Below, in pieces: positions 1 through 11,162 of a stretch of 64,000 bases of DNA. Each line of letters opens with the position of its first letter. The stretch's first letter is position 1. The translations under genes were made by a program, and so were the position numbers. Source of the DNA: Ailurus styani (Eukaryota; Chordata; Mammalia; Carnivora; Ailuridae); the NCBI GenBank assembly GCA_002007465.1, contig LNAC01000745.1, forward strand, positions 296,921 to 360,920, read 5' to 3'. Under the pieces are notes generated by a model. The model ran no database searches, had not been told where the DNA came from, and saw nothing but the letters and a program-made list of their open reading frames with translations.

Positions 1-1750
1 GAAAGAGCATGTACGTACATAGAAGAACTGCTTGTATCTGAAAAAATACCAAATTTCTTGGCCTCTTATGGAACATATACTTTTTTTTTCCTTTCCATTT
101 CTTTGTGTTGGCCTTTCAACTTTTAAAAGCCAATGATAGCCCCTTTCTATTTAAATTCATAACAGGAATGCAACCAGAGATAAATGATTTCCTTAAATAT
201 AAGTCTATAGCTATGCTATGTGACACTAATTTAGATCAGTTTAAGTGATTACTGCGTAGAAGCCATTCTTTTGAGCCCCCATCTTCTATTTACCAACATG
301 AGGCATCCACACAGTACACAGTCTGCCCAAGCTTATTTTGCAATGAGTAGCAGGGATGAAGGGAAAGACTTCAGTCTCCTTACCCTCAACCTATGCTACT
401 ACATAGCCAAACTATTTTTTCTTCATTGCTTTCATTCCCAAATAATGATTTGGTCATATAAGTGTCCTAAATATACATTTACTTGATGTAAAAATTCAGG
501 ATATTTTGAAAGACTGAATCACCTTCATTTATCGTCAATACTTTAAAGCCATTTTTTAATATCTTGCTGCAATGTATCTTTTTATAGTTGATCTCGGCTT
601 CTTTGAAATTTTTTCGCTAAACATTTGTTTATTCACATGCATAGTTTTAAGAGCTGGGGAGATCTCAAAAGCCAAGCATTACTAACTGATATCTGGACAT
701 GTTTAAGAGACCTAGTCACTCACTTAGCAAAACAAATTACAATAGAATTTTTATATATATATATATGAATGAACATATGTTGTATCTTAAAAATGTGGAT
801 TTTTCTCCTTAGAAGGTGGAACTTCTTGGTTTTATTTTTATCCCACACATTTAACTTTGAAATAAGTAGGTTGCCACATACCACAGTAATTGTGGATGGA
901 CAGAGGTCACCAGAAAACAATAAAACTGTCAGCACAAAGTAATGACAACTGAGCACAGGGTAGCAAATAGGACATGAGTGTTTTATGAGGAAAGGTCAGG
1001 AGGTTCGAGTCACAGGGAAGAAAGATGGTTTTTGCCATCCAAACTGAACACACTTTACAAGTTAATTAGGCTTCTAGAACTTGTTCCAGATGGTAGAGAA
1101 ATCGAGTGCAAGACAGATAGATGCCAGCAAGAGGAGTCAGAGATGAAACAAGGCGAGGTCTGGTGTTGGGGAGATCCAGGAGCAAGTAAGAGATTAGGGA
1201 GAGAAGGCAACAGAGATACGGGGCACAGAGGCTTGGGAGATAAGGCCAACACGAAGCCAGAGGTCAGGGCCGAGAGGCTGCACGGAGACCAGGACATGGG
1301 GAGAAGGGCAGTGGTCTCCAGGCACTGATAGCCGGCCAAGGCCACAGCTCATACAATGAACCTTCATCACCAGCTCTTTGTGGCTGGCCAGCACGGACAG
1401 AGATAACAACTAACCCTCGGAACCGGATATGATGCTGTGTGCCAGGAGTTCCCAGGTAAATTAAAAAACGTTAATTCAAAAAATGATGCACCTATATGCT
1501 CTTTATGTCTCAATCTGCTGGCTCTAAGTTACATCTACTTTACATTTTTAAGGATTCCATGAATTCAAATTAATTATAAGTGTATACATCCCCAAAATTG
1601 TGTATATCAAAAATATATATCACATATTGTGCAAAATGTTTAATAATAAGTAAGTGATATTCATTATTAAATAAGTAATTGAATAATTGGCATTAGTTAT
1701 TAAATAATAAAAATTAATCCTATAAAAATTCAATTATAAGAATGATACAT
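1..1750. other. Unique, AT-rich intergenic DNA
   Basis: No repeat or gene is recognised here. Short open frames on both strands near 978-1409 overlap one another and have no recognisable domain, so I treat them as chance. From about 1540 the sequence becomes very AT-rich (runs of TTAAATAATAA type) up to the SINE that follows. Confidence 0.5.
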
Positions 1751-1764
1751 TGCAAACATTTCTT

Positions 1765-1956
1765 TTTTTTTTTTCTTTAAAGATTCTATTTATTTATTTG
1801 ACAGAGAGAGAGAGAGAACACAAGCAGGAAGAGTGGGAGAGGGAGAAGCAGGCTCCTGGCTGAGCAGGGAGCCCGACATGGGCTCAATCCCAGGACCCTG
1901 GGATCATGACCTGAGCCAAAGGCAGACGCTTAATGACTGAGCCACCCAGGCGCCCC
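1765..1956 (-). mobile_element. CAN-type tRNA-derived SINE
   Basis: Read on the minus strand this has the SINE head GGGGCGCCTGGGTGGCTCAG, a middle GGTCATGATCCCAGGGTCC and a tail of AAATAAATA then TCTTTAAAG and an A run. A perfect 14-bp duplication, TGCAAACATTTCTT, lies at 1751-1764 and 1960-1973. The tail has the T+ SINE plan: polyadenylation signal followed by a Pol III terminator. Confidence 0.95.
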
Positions 1957-2144
1957 TTTTGCAAACATTTCTTAACAAAGTGCCATGACTTATCACTATA
2001 TTGTGAGGCTGGGCTAGGACAAAGGTGGGAAAAGTGAGGCCTTGACTTTGGGCATAAAATTTAAGGGAGCACTGAAAATCTTGGCAAGCAAGAAAAATCA
2101 AATTTTAATGCAATATTTTTAAACTGTCAAAATGAAATTATCCA

Positions 2145-2335
2145 GGGCCCCTGGGTGGCTCAGTGGGTTAAATCCTCTGCCTTCAGCTCAGGTCATGACC
2201 CCAGGGTCCTGGGATCGAGGCCCGCATTGGGCTCCCTGCTCAGCGGGGAGCCTGCTTCCTCCTCTCTCTCTGCCTGCCTCTCTGCCTAGTTGTGATCTCT
2301 CTCTGTCATATAAATACATAAAATATTTTTTAAAA
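2145..2335 (+). mobile_element. CAN-type SINE, younger subfamily
   Basis: The head starts CAGGGCCCCTGGGTGGCTCAG. The 3' half has the CCTCTCTCTCTGCCTGCCTC and TTGTGATCTCTCTCTGTCA signature of the younger copies in this window. The duplication AATGAAATTATCCA (2131-2144) and AATGAATTTATCCA (2336-2349) differs by one base. Confidence 0.93.
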
Positions 2336-2346
2336 AATGAATTTAT

Positions 2347-2398
2347 CCATGATGAACAAAATATCAAAATGTCCATGATAAACAAAATATCAAAATTT
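2347..2398 (+). repeat. Two-copy 26-bp tandem duplication
   Basis: Units 2347-2372 and 2373-2398 both begin CCATGAT(G/A)AACAAAATATC and differ at two or three sites. The array begins inside the 3' target-site duplication of the preceding SINE, so it may post-date the SINE or reflect slippage there. Confidence 0.85.
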
Positions 2399-2399
2399 T

Positions 2400-3096
2400 A
2401 AGTAAAGACAGGAACACATCTTGACCTTGCAAGGCTTGATTTACTCCCTCATGGTCCTGTTGGATGCTGATTAAGGTTTTTGGTTTGGTTTTGTTCTTTT
2501 TTTTTTTTTTTTGCAATTTTCATAAATTTTCTACCTGAAAAGCAAGTGTCTCACTCACTCGCCTCATCCTACTTCTGGCCCTAGTGGGAAGTCATTGATA
2601 AAAGGATAGGCCGTCCTTAGTCTGCCTAAGTCTCTTGCCCTGTGATGTCCTCTAGCATTTCTGCAAAGCTGGACCAGTTGAAGGGGCAGCCTTTATATAT
2701 CCTGCGGTACCAGAGTCCCCTCCACACTCCAGTCCCAGCCAGCGCTGGGTCCCCCAGACGTAGTACCCTCACTCCAGAGACAGAACGGCCAACATTAGAT
2801 TCTGCTGATTCAAATCACCTGGTTCCTGTGTTCTCCCAACAACCCATACATTCCAGGGGGATTGGGCCCCTCTGTCTTTATTCTCATCATATCACCGGCA
2901 TCTCCCACAATTTCTGGTACACAGCATGCACCCATAAACACTTGTCAAATAAACAAGGAACTCCTCCTTATATTATAGGCAGAGGTAAATAAAATCAGAG
3001 CCAAAGCAACCTCCAAAATGAAAGAAAAAGTTAACAGCAGTTGAAGAAATGAATTAGCAGTGTTGCTTAAATTGCAATTTAAAGCATCTGGATTCA
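2400..3096 (+). other. Mostly unique; possible L2 3' end
   Basis: A T-run sits near 2498-2512. About 2830-2975 resembles the 3' end of an L2 LINE (wording like CTGGTACACAGCATGCACCC followed by AATAAAC), but the match is weak. The rest is unclassified. Confidence 0.35.
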
Positions 3097-3113
3097 GAAA
3101 ATCTAAAAAGCTT

Positions 3114-3310
3114 TGGGGTGCCTGGGTGGCTCAGTGCATTAAGCTTCTGCCTTGGGCTCAGGTCATGATCTCAGGGTCCTGGGATCCAGGCTCATGTTGG
3201 GCTTCTCCCTCTCCCTCTGCCCCTCCCCCCTGCTCATGCACATGCAGGCTCATTCCCTTTCTCTCTCTCTCTGTCTCAAATAAATAAAAATCTTAAAGAA
3301 AAAGAAAAAG
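3114..3310 (+). mobile_element. CAN-type SINE
   Basis: The head is GGGGTGCCTGGGTGGCTCAG, followed by GGTCATGATCTCAGGGTCC, a C-T-rich 3' half and an AAATAAATAAAAATCTTAAAG tail. The flanks GAAAATCTAAAAAGCTT (3097-3113) and GAAATCTAAAGAGCTT (3311-3326) are a slightly diverged target-site duplication. Confidence 0.93.
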
Positions 3311-3600
3311 GAAATCTAAAGAGCTTAGAAAATAAATCAGCAAACATGCATTTGTCACATCTCCCTAGAGCTCTTGGCCAAGGGCCCAGTAGGGAAGTGG
3401 GCTTTGAAAGAACAGAGCCCTTGAAATTGATGGCAAACTCTATAAGCAGGTTTGGCATTGGGAGGTAGATTTCTCATGCATTTTTAAAGTCTTCTTCAGA
3501 GCTGGTTAATAATCACTGTTCCAAAGATGGTTATAAATGGCAAAGCTCATCCTGGACTTGGCCCAGTAAGATATTTCCTATTTAAAAGACCCACTAATTA

Positions 3601-3770
3601 GGACCCCTGGGTGGCTCAGTCGGTTAAGCAGCTGCCTTCAGCTTGGGTCATGATCCCAGCATCCTGGGATCGAGCCCCGCATTGGGCTCCCTGCTCGGCA
3701 GAGAGACTCCTTCTCCCTCTCCCTCTGCCTGCCACTCTGCCTACTTGTACTCTCTCTCTGTCAAATAAAT
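3601..3770 (+). mobile_element. CAN-type SINE
   Basis: The head is GGACCCCTGGGTGGCTCAGT with an A-box-like TGGCTCAGTCGGTTA and a B-box-like GGGATCGAGCCCC. The tail is TCAAATAAATAAAAG. Flanks AAAAGACCCACTAATTA (3584-3600) and AAAAGAGCCCCACTAATTA (3771-3789) are a diverged duplication. Confidence 0.93.
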
Positions 3771-3789
3771 AAAAGAGCCCCACTAATTA

Positions 3790-4875
3790 TGATGCATTCC
3801 ACTTGAAACCAGTGGGCTTTTCACCACCCTGGGTTTTTGGATTTTTTTTTTTTTTAAGTAGTCAATGGTATTGCTCTTTAAATTCTGTTATTACGATCAG
3901 GCCCAAGTATACTTCTGTCTGTGAGTGTTCTAACATCAGCTACTCAGCTTGTTTGAGTGCTGCCAGAGATGGATAGAAAAATCACATCAAGTATCCCAAC
4001 AATAGCCCTTGTCTCTGGCCATTTGACAACTTCACTGGCCCCAGGAGGAAACATATCTGCGTGTGACCTCTGGTTGTCTTTTCTTTACCTTTCTTTACCT
4101 CTTCCCACACACACACCAGAGAGATATCAGTGTTCGGCATAATGTTTAATTTGGGAGAAAATATAATTACTATTGCAAGAGTGTACTCATTTCACAGAGG
4201 AGGAGACAAAGCATTAAGCCATTATATTACTAAGGACTCAGTAGCAATGATAGAAATACAAGCCAAACTGCCTTAAAGTGGAAGATAGAATGGAGGGATT
4301 TACTAGCTTATTAATCGACAGGGTTCTGGGGATCACTGGCTTCAGTTAAGGCTGGTTCAGGGACTCACACAGGGTCCTCGGTACCAGATCTCTATCTGTG
4401 GTCCTGCTCTCTTTGTGTTGATTTCATGCCCTGTTTGGCCCTTCACTGTGGCCATCAGGCACACTCCTCATACCTCCGTAGCTCCAGCAAATACAGAGTT
4501 TAAACGCTTAGGACTTCAAAATTAAGTCCTGAAATTGAACCACATTGTCTAGGTCACTGTCATATGTCCACATTTATGGATGAACATTGTGGGAAGAAGG
4601 CATAGAACTGACTGGCCAGACCTGAGTAACATGCCCATTAGATGAGCCTCATCCAAACTGTGGGGACTGAAATTGAGGAGTTAGTAGTCTTGCAGAGGAA
4701 ATTCAAAGTGCTGTTCGAAAAGGAAAAGAATATGACTCTGGGCAGTTTAAAATATACAAACATGACAACTATAATTACAAACAGAAAAATTAAGAAATAT
4801 GCCCAAGGTCAAATCTAAGTCAAGAGTGACAGACAGTATAAAAGCCTATATTTCATTACTTACAACCTGGCTAGA
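3790..4875. other. Mostly unique; faint MIR-like traces
   Basis: Short stretches near 4185-4260 (cattTCACAGAGGAGGAGACAAAG) and 4785-4840 (AAATATGCCCAAGGTCAAAT) resemble the minus-strand MIR core, but neither can be aligned over a useful length by eye. No gene is seen. Confidence 0.3.
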
Positions 4876-5274
4876 TATATTTGTTTGCTTGGGCTGCCGT
4901 AACAAAAGTACCACAGACTGGGTGGCTGAAACAACAGAAATTTATTTCCTCATAGTTCTGGAAGCTAAAAGTCCAAGACCTAGGTTGATAAGGCTGGTTT
5001 CTTCTGAGGCCATTCTCCTTGGCTTATAGATGGTGGTCTTCCCCTCTCTGTCCTCACATAGTCTCCTCTCTCTGTCTGTCTGAATCCTAATCTCCTCTTA
5101 CAAGGACACCACTTGAATGAGGGACCACTGTAATGACTTCACTCTAATTGGGTTACCTATTTAAAGCCCCTATCTTTGAATACAGTCACATTCCAGCATA
5201 CTGGGGGTGAGGACTTCAACATATAAATTTAGAGGAGGGAAGGACATGGGGAGTCCATGGTTCAGCCCATAACG
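4876..5274 (-). mobile_element. MLT1-type MaLR solo LTR
   Basis: The segment follows the reverse complement of the MLT1 LTR type from end to end: GGGCTGCCGTAACAAAAGTA, CACAGACTGGGTGGCTGAAA, CAACAGAAATTTATTTCCTC, TCACATTCCAGCATACTGGG, then CAGCCCATAACG. No internal retroviral sequence lies beside it, so it is a solo LTR or a truncated element. The MaLR family is non-autonomous and ERVL-related; the subfamily is not resolved here. Confidence 0.85.
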
Positions 5275-6463
5275 GTAGGTATCATTACACCAAGCATGGT
5301 GGATGTTGTTCATATGAACTAGTGAAGGTAAACACACAGAAAATGACCCCATGCAGAGATATGGCAAGATCTGCACAGGGGAAGATACGCGTGCCTTCCG
5401 GCTACCTTTGTGAGTGTGTAGGCGTCAAGTGTGTAGGCGTCAAGGCAGCAAGTGCCTTGCTCCCCACAAATTTCATCCAGTAAAGATTACATAAACCATA
5501 CCTGAGAGCAAGTCTAACATATTTTTCCCAACCAAACCACTTTAAAAAGTAGTAAGTTCTCATGAAATTTTTTTATCAAATAAGATAAATCTTTTACACC
5601 ATTTATACAAATGTCAGTTTCAACATTATCTTCTTCACACTTCTTATGCATAGGGCAATAAGGAATGGAAAGTACAGAGATTAATTTAGGTAACAATTAC
5701 CATAATTCACAATTGCATTAGCACCTATTAAGGTTCATTGTTCTGTGGAAATTTTAATGATACATTCCTGGGTGAATAAAAGCAGAAGATGATTGGAAAT
5801 AAAATTGTTTCTATGTATGCTGACGGGACTGCTGAGTGTAATTATACATTTCCGAGGCGACCTGTTTTGGAGTTTACTCCATAATTTTATGTAAATGTTA
5901 AATAACTTCATGTGTTCTTCCTCCCGGGTTAAATGCTAATTTGTGTTATTTCAACACAGGAAGTACTGGAGGGTTATTAACAGACTTGCTCTGCCAGCAA
6001 AGCCGATTTTGGAAAAATAGCTCCACGTACTTTAGTTTTCCTTCCTTCTCCATCTCGTAAGTGGGCTGCCAAACCTTTGGTTCTGAAAACAGCCATTCAT
6101 TCTGAAAATGTGTAGCAAAAATGCAAGAAGTGAGACACTTTCTCCCGAAAGGTAATCAAGTTCATTCATAACACTGCTTTGTATCAACTTGTTCAATCCC
6201 TAAAGGAAACAGGTTGATAGCAAATCTTGAGATACTCCCACATACATAATCCTGATATGTAGGTAAAAATGGCTCTCTGTGTCCAGAGTTCTCCCCATTC
6301 CTAGAGACTAAAGCAGAGCCAGTACATAGTAGGTGTTCTTCGGCATGCGCTGACTGGAGGAAAATCCGCAGTCCTTACAAACCCTCATGAAACAATTAAG
6401 ACAAATACCTGCTGCTGGGGCATAGAGGGCCTGTTTTGCTTCTGCTAAAATGCTCACCCTTAT

Positions 6464-6464
<1 letters not shown>
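5275..6464. other. Unique sequence
   Basis: No repeat or gene is recognised. A perfect two-copy tandem of a 15-bp unit, GTGTGTAGGCGTCAA, occupies 5414-5443. Confidence 0.5.
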
Positions 6465-6522
<58 letters not shown>

Positions 6523-6674
6523 GCGCACACATATATTACATATATACATATATTACATATATACACATATGTAATATATATACATATATTACATATATAT
6601 ACATATATACATATATATATACACACACACACATACATACACACACATACATACACACACATACACACAAACAC
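6465..6674. repeat. Compound (TA)n/(CA)n/(CATA)n microsatellite
   Basis: An uninterrupted (AT)n block of about 45 bases is followed by (AC)n, by a stretch alternating TATATTACATATATACA units, then by ACACACATACAT units, ending near 6674. The AT part can form cruciform or slipped structures. Open frames of up to 156 codons that cross it (Thr-Tyr-Ile repeats) are artefacts of the repeat. Confidence 0.97.
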
Positions 6675-9339
6675 GCCCCCAAATCAGGAGAGAGCCAGAA
6701 CAGGCATACGAAGGGAGGGGGACATAAAAAGCCACATGTCCACGTAAGAGGGTTGAAAAACAGTAATACTGTCCCCTACAATTTCATTACCAGATCCCCA
6801 AGTCAAACAATCAAAATGTTCCACTTTACTATTACAAGATACTTTGGAGACGAGGTCGGGAAAGAATCAGATTATTTGCTGTGGCCTCTGAGTGCCACAC
6901 AGAGGAACTGTGGGATATGAGCTTCTGAAGGAGCTTCCAAGGTCATCTGGGGAGAAAAAACACCCAGCGGTGTGGGAACCACAGCCCGCTTCACAAAGTC
7001 AGGGCAAAGCCAGCCCTGGATGCCTGGGCTGCCCGACTCCCAGACCCATGTCCTCCCACTCCCATGCACAGCCCAACACAAAAAGGTAACCAGGCTGGAA
7101 CATCCTTTCTGCTTCCTCTTTGCACCATGGAACAGTGTTGTGGGGTAAAAAGACTACTGGTCCTTGGTTCACCTGAGTTATGATGGGTCTCAGCTCTTCT
7201 GCTCACCTGCCATGTCTTGTGGGCCAATTACTTGTCTTGAACTATATCAGCTCTTTAGCAAGGACGTGTGAATGATCGATAGGCTTTCCTATTCTGAAAT
7301 ATCAGCAGGGATCTGAGGAGCCCAGAATGAACTGGAAATGTGGGGACAGAAGGCTATAAAAAAAAATCCTATCTTTGGCTGCTGAGGATCTCCTGGGACT
7401 GGCTGATCTTTTGGTCACAGAAGAAACTGAGAAATGGAGATGGAGAATTATTAAAAGGCTTAACATTTATTTGAGTTCTTAAAAATAGCGATTAACAAAG
7501 CATTATAGGCATGGCCCTGGGCAGCTGTACAACACTTCACATAAGCATCACCCTCATGACCATCTACACTCTGATTCCCGTTATTCACTGACACAATTTT
7601 TAGTTCTACAAAAACTCTGGAGATGAAGACATTACGCTTTATAATGACTCGGTCATATCAATTATTCCTTGCTTTGATATGTCAATACCTAAAGCGTGGC
7701 TCAGCATGCTGATCTCTCTATTGGCCTAAAAGTTCATCAAGTCAAGTCCCGTTTGGAGAGACATTCCTCAAATAAAATGTCATCATGAATGTCGTCACCA
7801 AAATCACCATCAACAAACCAATCTCCTCTACTAAGGAAAAGCCTTACTCCTGAGAGAGACTTGAATCTATTTGCTGGAGACCAAAAGCCATGATAAAAGT
7901 CTACAGTTGTCTGGACTCCCAAGGTTGTTGCCTGAACAGCATTTAAGATCCCGACTATGCATTTTACTTTCCCTCCTCCGATATCGCTTCGCCTCTCTCT
8001 CCTCTCTGTTCCAAACGTGCTTATGCCTCCTGTTCTCTGAATGCAAAAACATGTTTCAGAGTTTCCTCCATCTCAAGTTTTGCCAACTTCATCCCAGTTT
8101 CACAAACACATATACAGAGATGTCACATGTAGTGATAACATGGCCTAGAGTAAGATAAAACATAAGCCAATAGTGGATAAATTTTAAAACAAGGCACTAT
8201 TTTGGTGATTCAGACAGCAGATGTCAACTCAGAATATATAGTGACACATATCAGGAGGCAACTGCTGTTGAGAATTTAGGAACTACAAATAACTATTGAA
8301 TCATTTCCCAAACAACTCACCATGCTAAGGAAAAAGTCAAAAATAGAAGTACATTCAGTACTTAGGTTTGTCTCCAAAGTTAGGGGCACTGAGTATACTT
8401 ACTTCTATTCTTAAAAGCCCTCTTACCAATAGGAGCTAATGACTTTATTGTCACCAGACCTGAAGGTGTCCTTCCTGTCAATATCTGTCTTCTTCCCAGT
8501 TTTATTTTCCAACAAAGTACTTAAATTCAGAAAAATTTAATAAAAATTTATTTTAAAATAATTTTTTTAAAATAAATAAAATTTATTTTATTTTAATGTC
8601 TTTTTTAACCAAGCTGGATACAGCAGGGCTGACTTGTTCATTGGTCTATCTCTGGGTCTAGAAAAGTCTCTGGAATCCCAAAGATGCTTGATAATATTTT
8701 TCAAAGAATAGCAGACATGTGCATCCTATGTGGTGCCAAGGGTTACTCAGATGATCACCTGCAGGTGTCTGGAATCAACTGCCTAGGACAGGCAGGACAC
8801 TGGGTGACCAAGTAATTGATGCCATAGAACATTTTATTGGAAATAAGGAGTCCAGTGGATTGCTTAGTGGCTTTTAAGTAAACTAGAGAACTTAGGGGGT
8901 AAAAATGATGAACTCAGGGCTTCAAATTTCCAGTTCAAAGTCTGGAGATAGGACAAGAATGCTTCTGTGATCTCCCTACAAATAATCTGCTTTTGTTCTT
9001 GTTTTTGTTTTTGTTTTTGCTATAGACACGGGGCCAAAAGTTCTGAAAAACAAATTCAAGATCAAATCTTTCTGGTAGCTGAATTACAAGTCAGCTTGTA
9101 ATTGTGTTGAATTCACAACGCTGAGAGGGTTCTTACGTTAAAGTTAGAACACTGATTAAGAAAAAGCAGCATCCTAAAAATTGGACAAATCCAGTGAAGC
9201 TACTCGAACCCCTAAGTTCCACTGAGGCTCCTGTGCAGGTGGAAGCTCTTCCTCCCTGACTGATGTTAGTATTCTTTTACCTAAAGATGCTGCAATAGCT
9301 TTCCCTGAGCAGCTTGCTCTGCCAGGGATTACTGATACT
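6675..9339. other. Unique sequence with small AT-rich tracts
   Basis: No gene is recognised over 2.6 kb. A strongly AT-rich tract with partial self-complementarity (AAAATTTATTTTAAAATAA) lies at about 8535-8600, and a short (TTTTTG)n tract at about 8993-9019. A faint MIR-like trace occurs around 7510-7590. Confidence 0.45.
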
Positions 9340-9350
9340 TCTAAACACCC

Positions 9351-9513
9351 GTGGGGCGCCTGGGTGGCTCAGGTCGTGGTCCCTGGGTCCTGGGATCAAG
9401 CCCCACAACAGGCTCTCTGCTCAGCTGAGAGCCTGCTTCTCCCTCTCCCTCTGCCTGATGTTCTGCCTACTTGTGCTCTCTCTCTCTCTGTCAAATAAAT
9501 AAAAATAAAAATC
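9351..9513 (+). mobile_element. CAN-type SINE with internal deletion
   Basis: The head GGGGCGCCTGGGTGGCTCAG runs straight into GTCGTGGTCCCTGGG. The expected stretch between the two GGCTCAG motifs (about 27-28 bp) is missing. The tail is CAAATAAATAAAAATAAAAA. A perfect duplication TCTAAACACCC lies at 9340-9350 and 9514-9524. Confidence 0.94.
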
Positions 9514-9524
9514 TCTAAACACCC

Positions 9525-10204
9525 ATACTACCTGTCCTTGCTTCTACACTTGAAACCAGACTCCAGTCCCTTCAGAGCCCAGAGCATGAGATACAAAAAC
9601 TGAAGCAAGAGAAGATGGGAGTCACACCAAAATAAGACAGGATTGTGACCATTTATATAGACAGAAACTCCAAGGACATGTATGGAAATAGATTATAAGG
9701 GTGTTGGAAGGAATATAATGTTGGACAAAATTGAAATCATGGATAAAGGAGCTCTAAGCCATCTAAGAATTGCTCACCCACCCACTAAGTACACCCAGAG
9801 AGAGTCCAGGCAACCCTTCACCGAAGCAATGAGAAATACTGTTTTAAGGGAGCAATAGCATCCTGGAAAAGCTCCCAAGTGGCTATTCTCTGGGAGCCAG
9901 GACTGACAGGGGGAACTGCAGCTGCTGAACTGGGCTCCCTGAACTCAGTGCTGCTGCTGGAGTCCAGGGAGAGACAGAAGAAGCTGGCTGTAGTCACTGT
10001 GATAGGCAGCGAGCTGATGCAAAGATCTCTGATTTACCATCTACCCTTGGAACTGACTTGATTAAGCAAAAAATCTCTCAGTGTGGTGAATGACCACCAT
10101 AGATATTCAAAGCCCCTTAACCCATTTCTAGACGTGAGCTACTTTCACATTCCTTCTTTCTTATATGGCCTCTTCAAGTCCTGAGTCTGCTGTGGTTCTA
10201 TGGG
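9525..10204. other. Unique sequence
   Basis: No repeat or gene is recognised. The 60-codon plus-strand frame at 9879-10061 has no recognisable domain. Confidence 0.45.
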
Positions 10205-10329
10205 AAATTCTTAAAAATCATTTTATTTGTGAATAATTGCAAACTTATAGCAAAAATCACAAGAGTGATAAAGAAGAGCCCTATACCCTTTATTCAGATT
10301 TTCATATTTTTAAATTGTGTCAGATTTGT

Positions 10330-10449
10330 GTACTCTGTGTATGTATACATATATATTTATATATAGTGCATATATATTTATATATAGTGTATATATATAC
10401 ATATATGTGTGTATATATATGTGTGTGTATGTATATATATGTATATATA

Positions 10450-10521
<72 letters not shown>
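10330..10521. repeat. Compound (TA)n/(TG)n microsatellite
   Basis: Alternating TATATA, GTGTGT and TATATTTATATATAGTG units run for about 190 bases, ending in an (AT)n block of about 60 bases interrupted once by ACAT. It sits inside the L1-like fragment and has probably expanded from a T/A/G-rich part of it. Confidence 0.97.
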
Positions 10522-10734
10522 TCTTTTTCCCTGAAATTTGAGAATGAGCTGCATACAACATCGTCCTTTACTTCTTAGGACTTCAAAGTATATTCCCAAG
10601 ACAAAGATTTCTTTACATAACCACTCTTTTATATACTGAAGTCATCAACTTCAGTAAATGTAACATGAATAGAGAAATTTCATTTATCTGCTCTCCATAT
10701 TTCAATTTTGTCAATTTGCCCAGTGATGATCTTT

Positions 10735-10942
10735 TTTTTTTTTTTTTTAAAGATTTTATTTATTCATTTGACACAGAGAGAGAGATTACAAGTAGGCAGA
10801 GAGGCAGGCAGAGAGAGAGGAGAGAGGAGGAAGCAGGCTCCCTGCTGAGCAGAGAGCCTGATGTGGGCCTCGATCCCAGGACCCTGGGATCATGACCTGA
10901 GCCGAAGGCAGCGGCTTTAACCCACTGAGCCACCCAGGCGCC
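10735..10942 (-). mobile_element. CAN-type SINE, younger subfamily
   Basis: On the minus strand it carries the GGGCGCCTGGGTGGCTCAGT head with the TTAAAGCC variant, GGGATCGAGGCCC and the TGCCTACTTGTAATCTCTC 3' signature. The tail is AAATAAAATCTTTA plus A run. A duplication CCCAGTGATGATCTTT lies at 10719-10734 and 10943-10958. Confidence 0.95.
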
Positions 10943-11162
10943 CCCAGTGATGATCTTTATACACAGTATTGTTCCTTGAGTAGAGGATCTAGCACAAGAT
11001 CACATCTGCACTTAAATATTACGTGTCTGTGCTGTTTTTTAATATTTAAAATTTTCCAGCTCTGAGTATGCTCCAATTTACCACTGCCCATCCTAACAGC
11101 AGCACTAGAAAGGGGTCGTGTATTCTACTTTTGCTGAAGAAGGTTCGTGACAGATGACCAGT

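Larger units (their letters stand above)
10205..11080. mobile_element. Old L1 (L1M-type) 3' UTR-like fragment
   Basis: Phrases such as AATAATTGCAAACTTATAGC, CCTATACCCTTTATTCAG, GAATGAGCTGCATACAACAT and CATATTTCAATTTTGTCAAT follow my memory of L1M-type 3' untranslated sequence. It is interrupted by a large microsatellite (10330-10521) and by a SINE (10735-10942). Orientation and subfamily are uncertain. Confidence 0.5.

Noticed and set aside
1055..1409. Overlapping frames of 71-116 codons on both strands
   Set aside because: They overlap antisense to one another in a locally GC-richer patch; none has a recognisable motif or gene context.
2132..2401. Frames of 89 codons (plus) and 65 codons (minus) over a SINE
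   Set aside because: They are SINE translations; the same peptide wording (PGWLSGL, SLSLSNK) recurs in frames across other SINEs in the window.
6308..6920. Open frames up to 156 codons on both strands
   Set aside because: They are Thr-His-Tyr-Ile repeats read from the TA/CA microsatellite and continue only briefly outside it.
10237..10599. Several open frames of 67-113 codons
   Set aside because: All cross the TA/TG microsatellite, which is free of stops in several frames.
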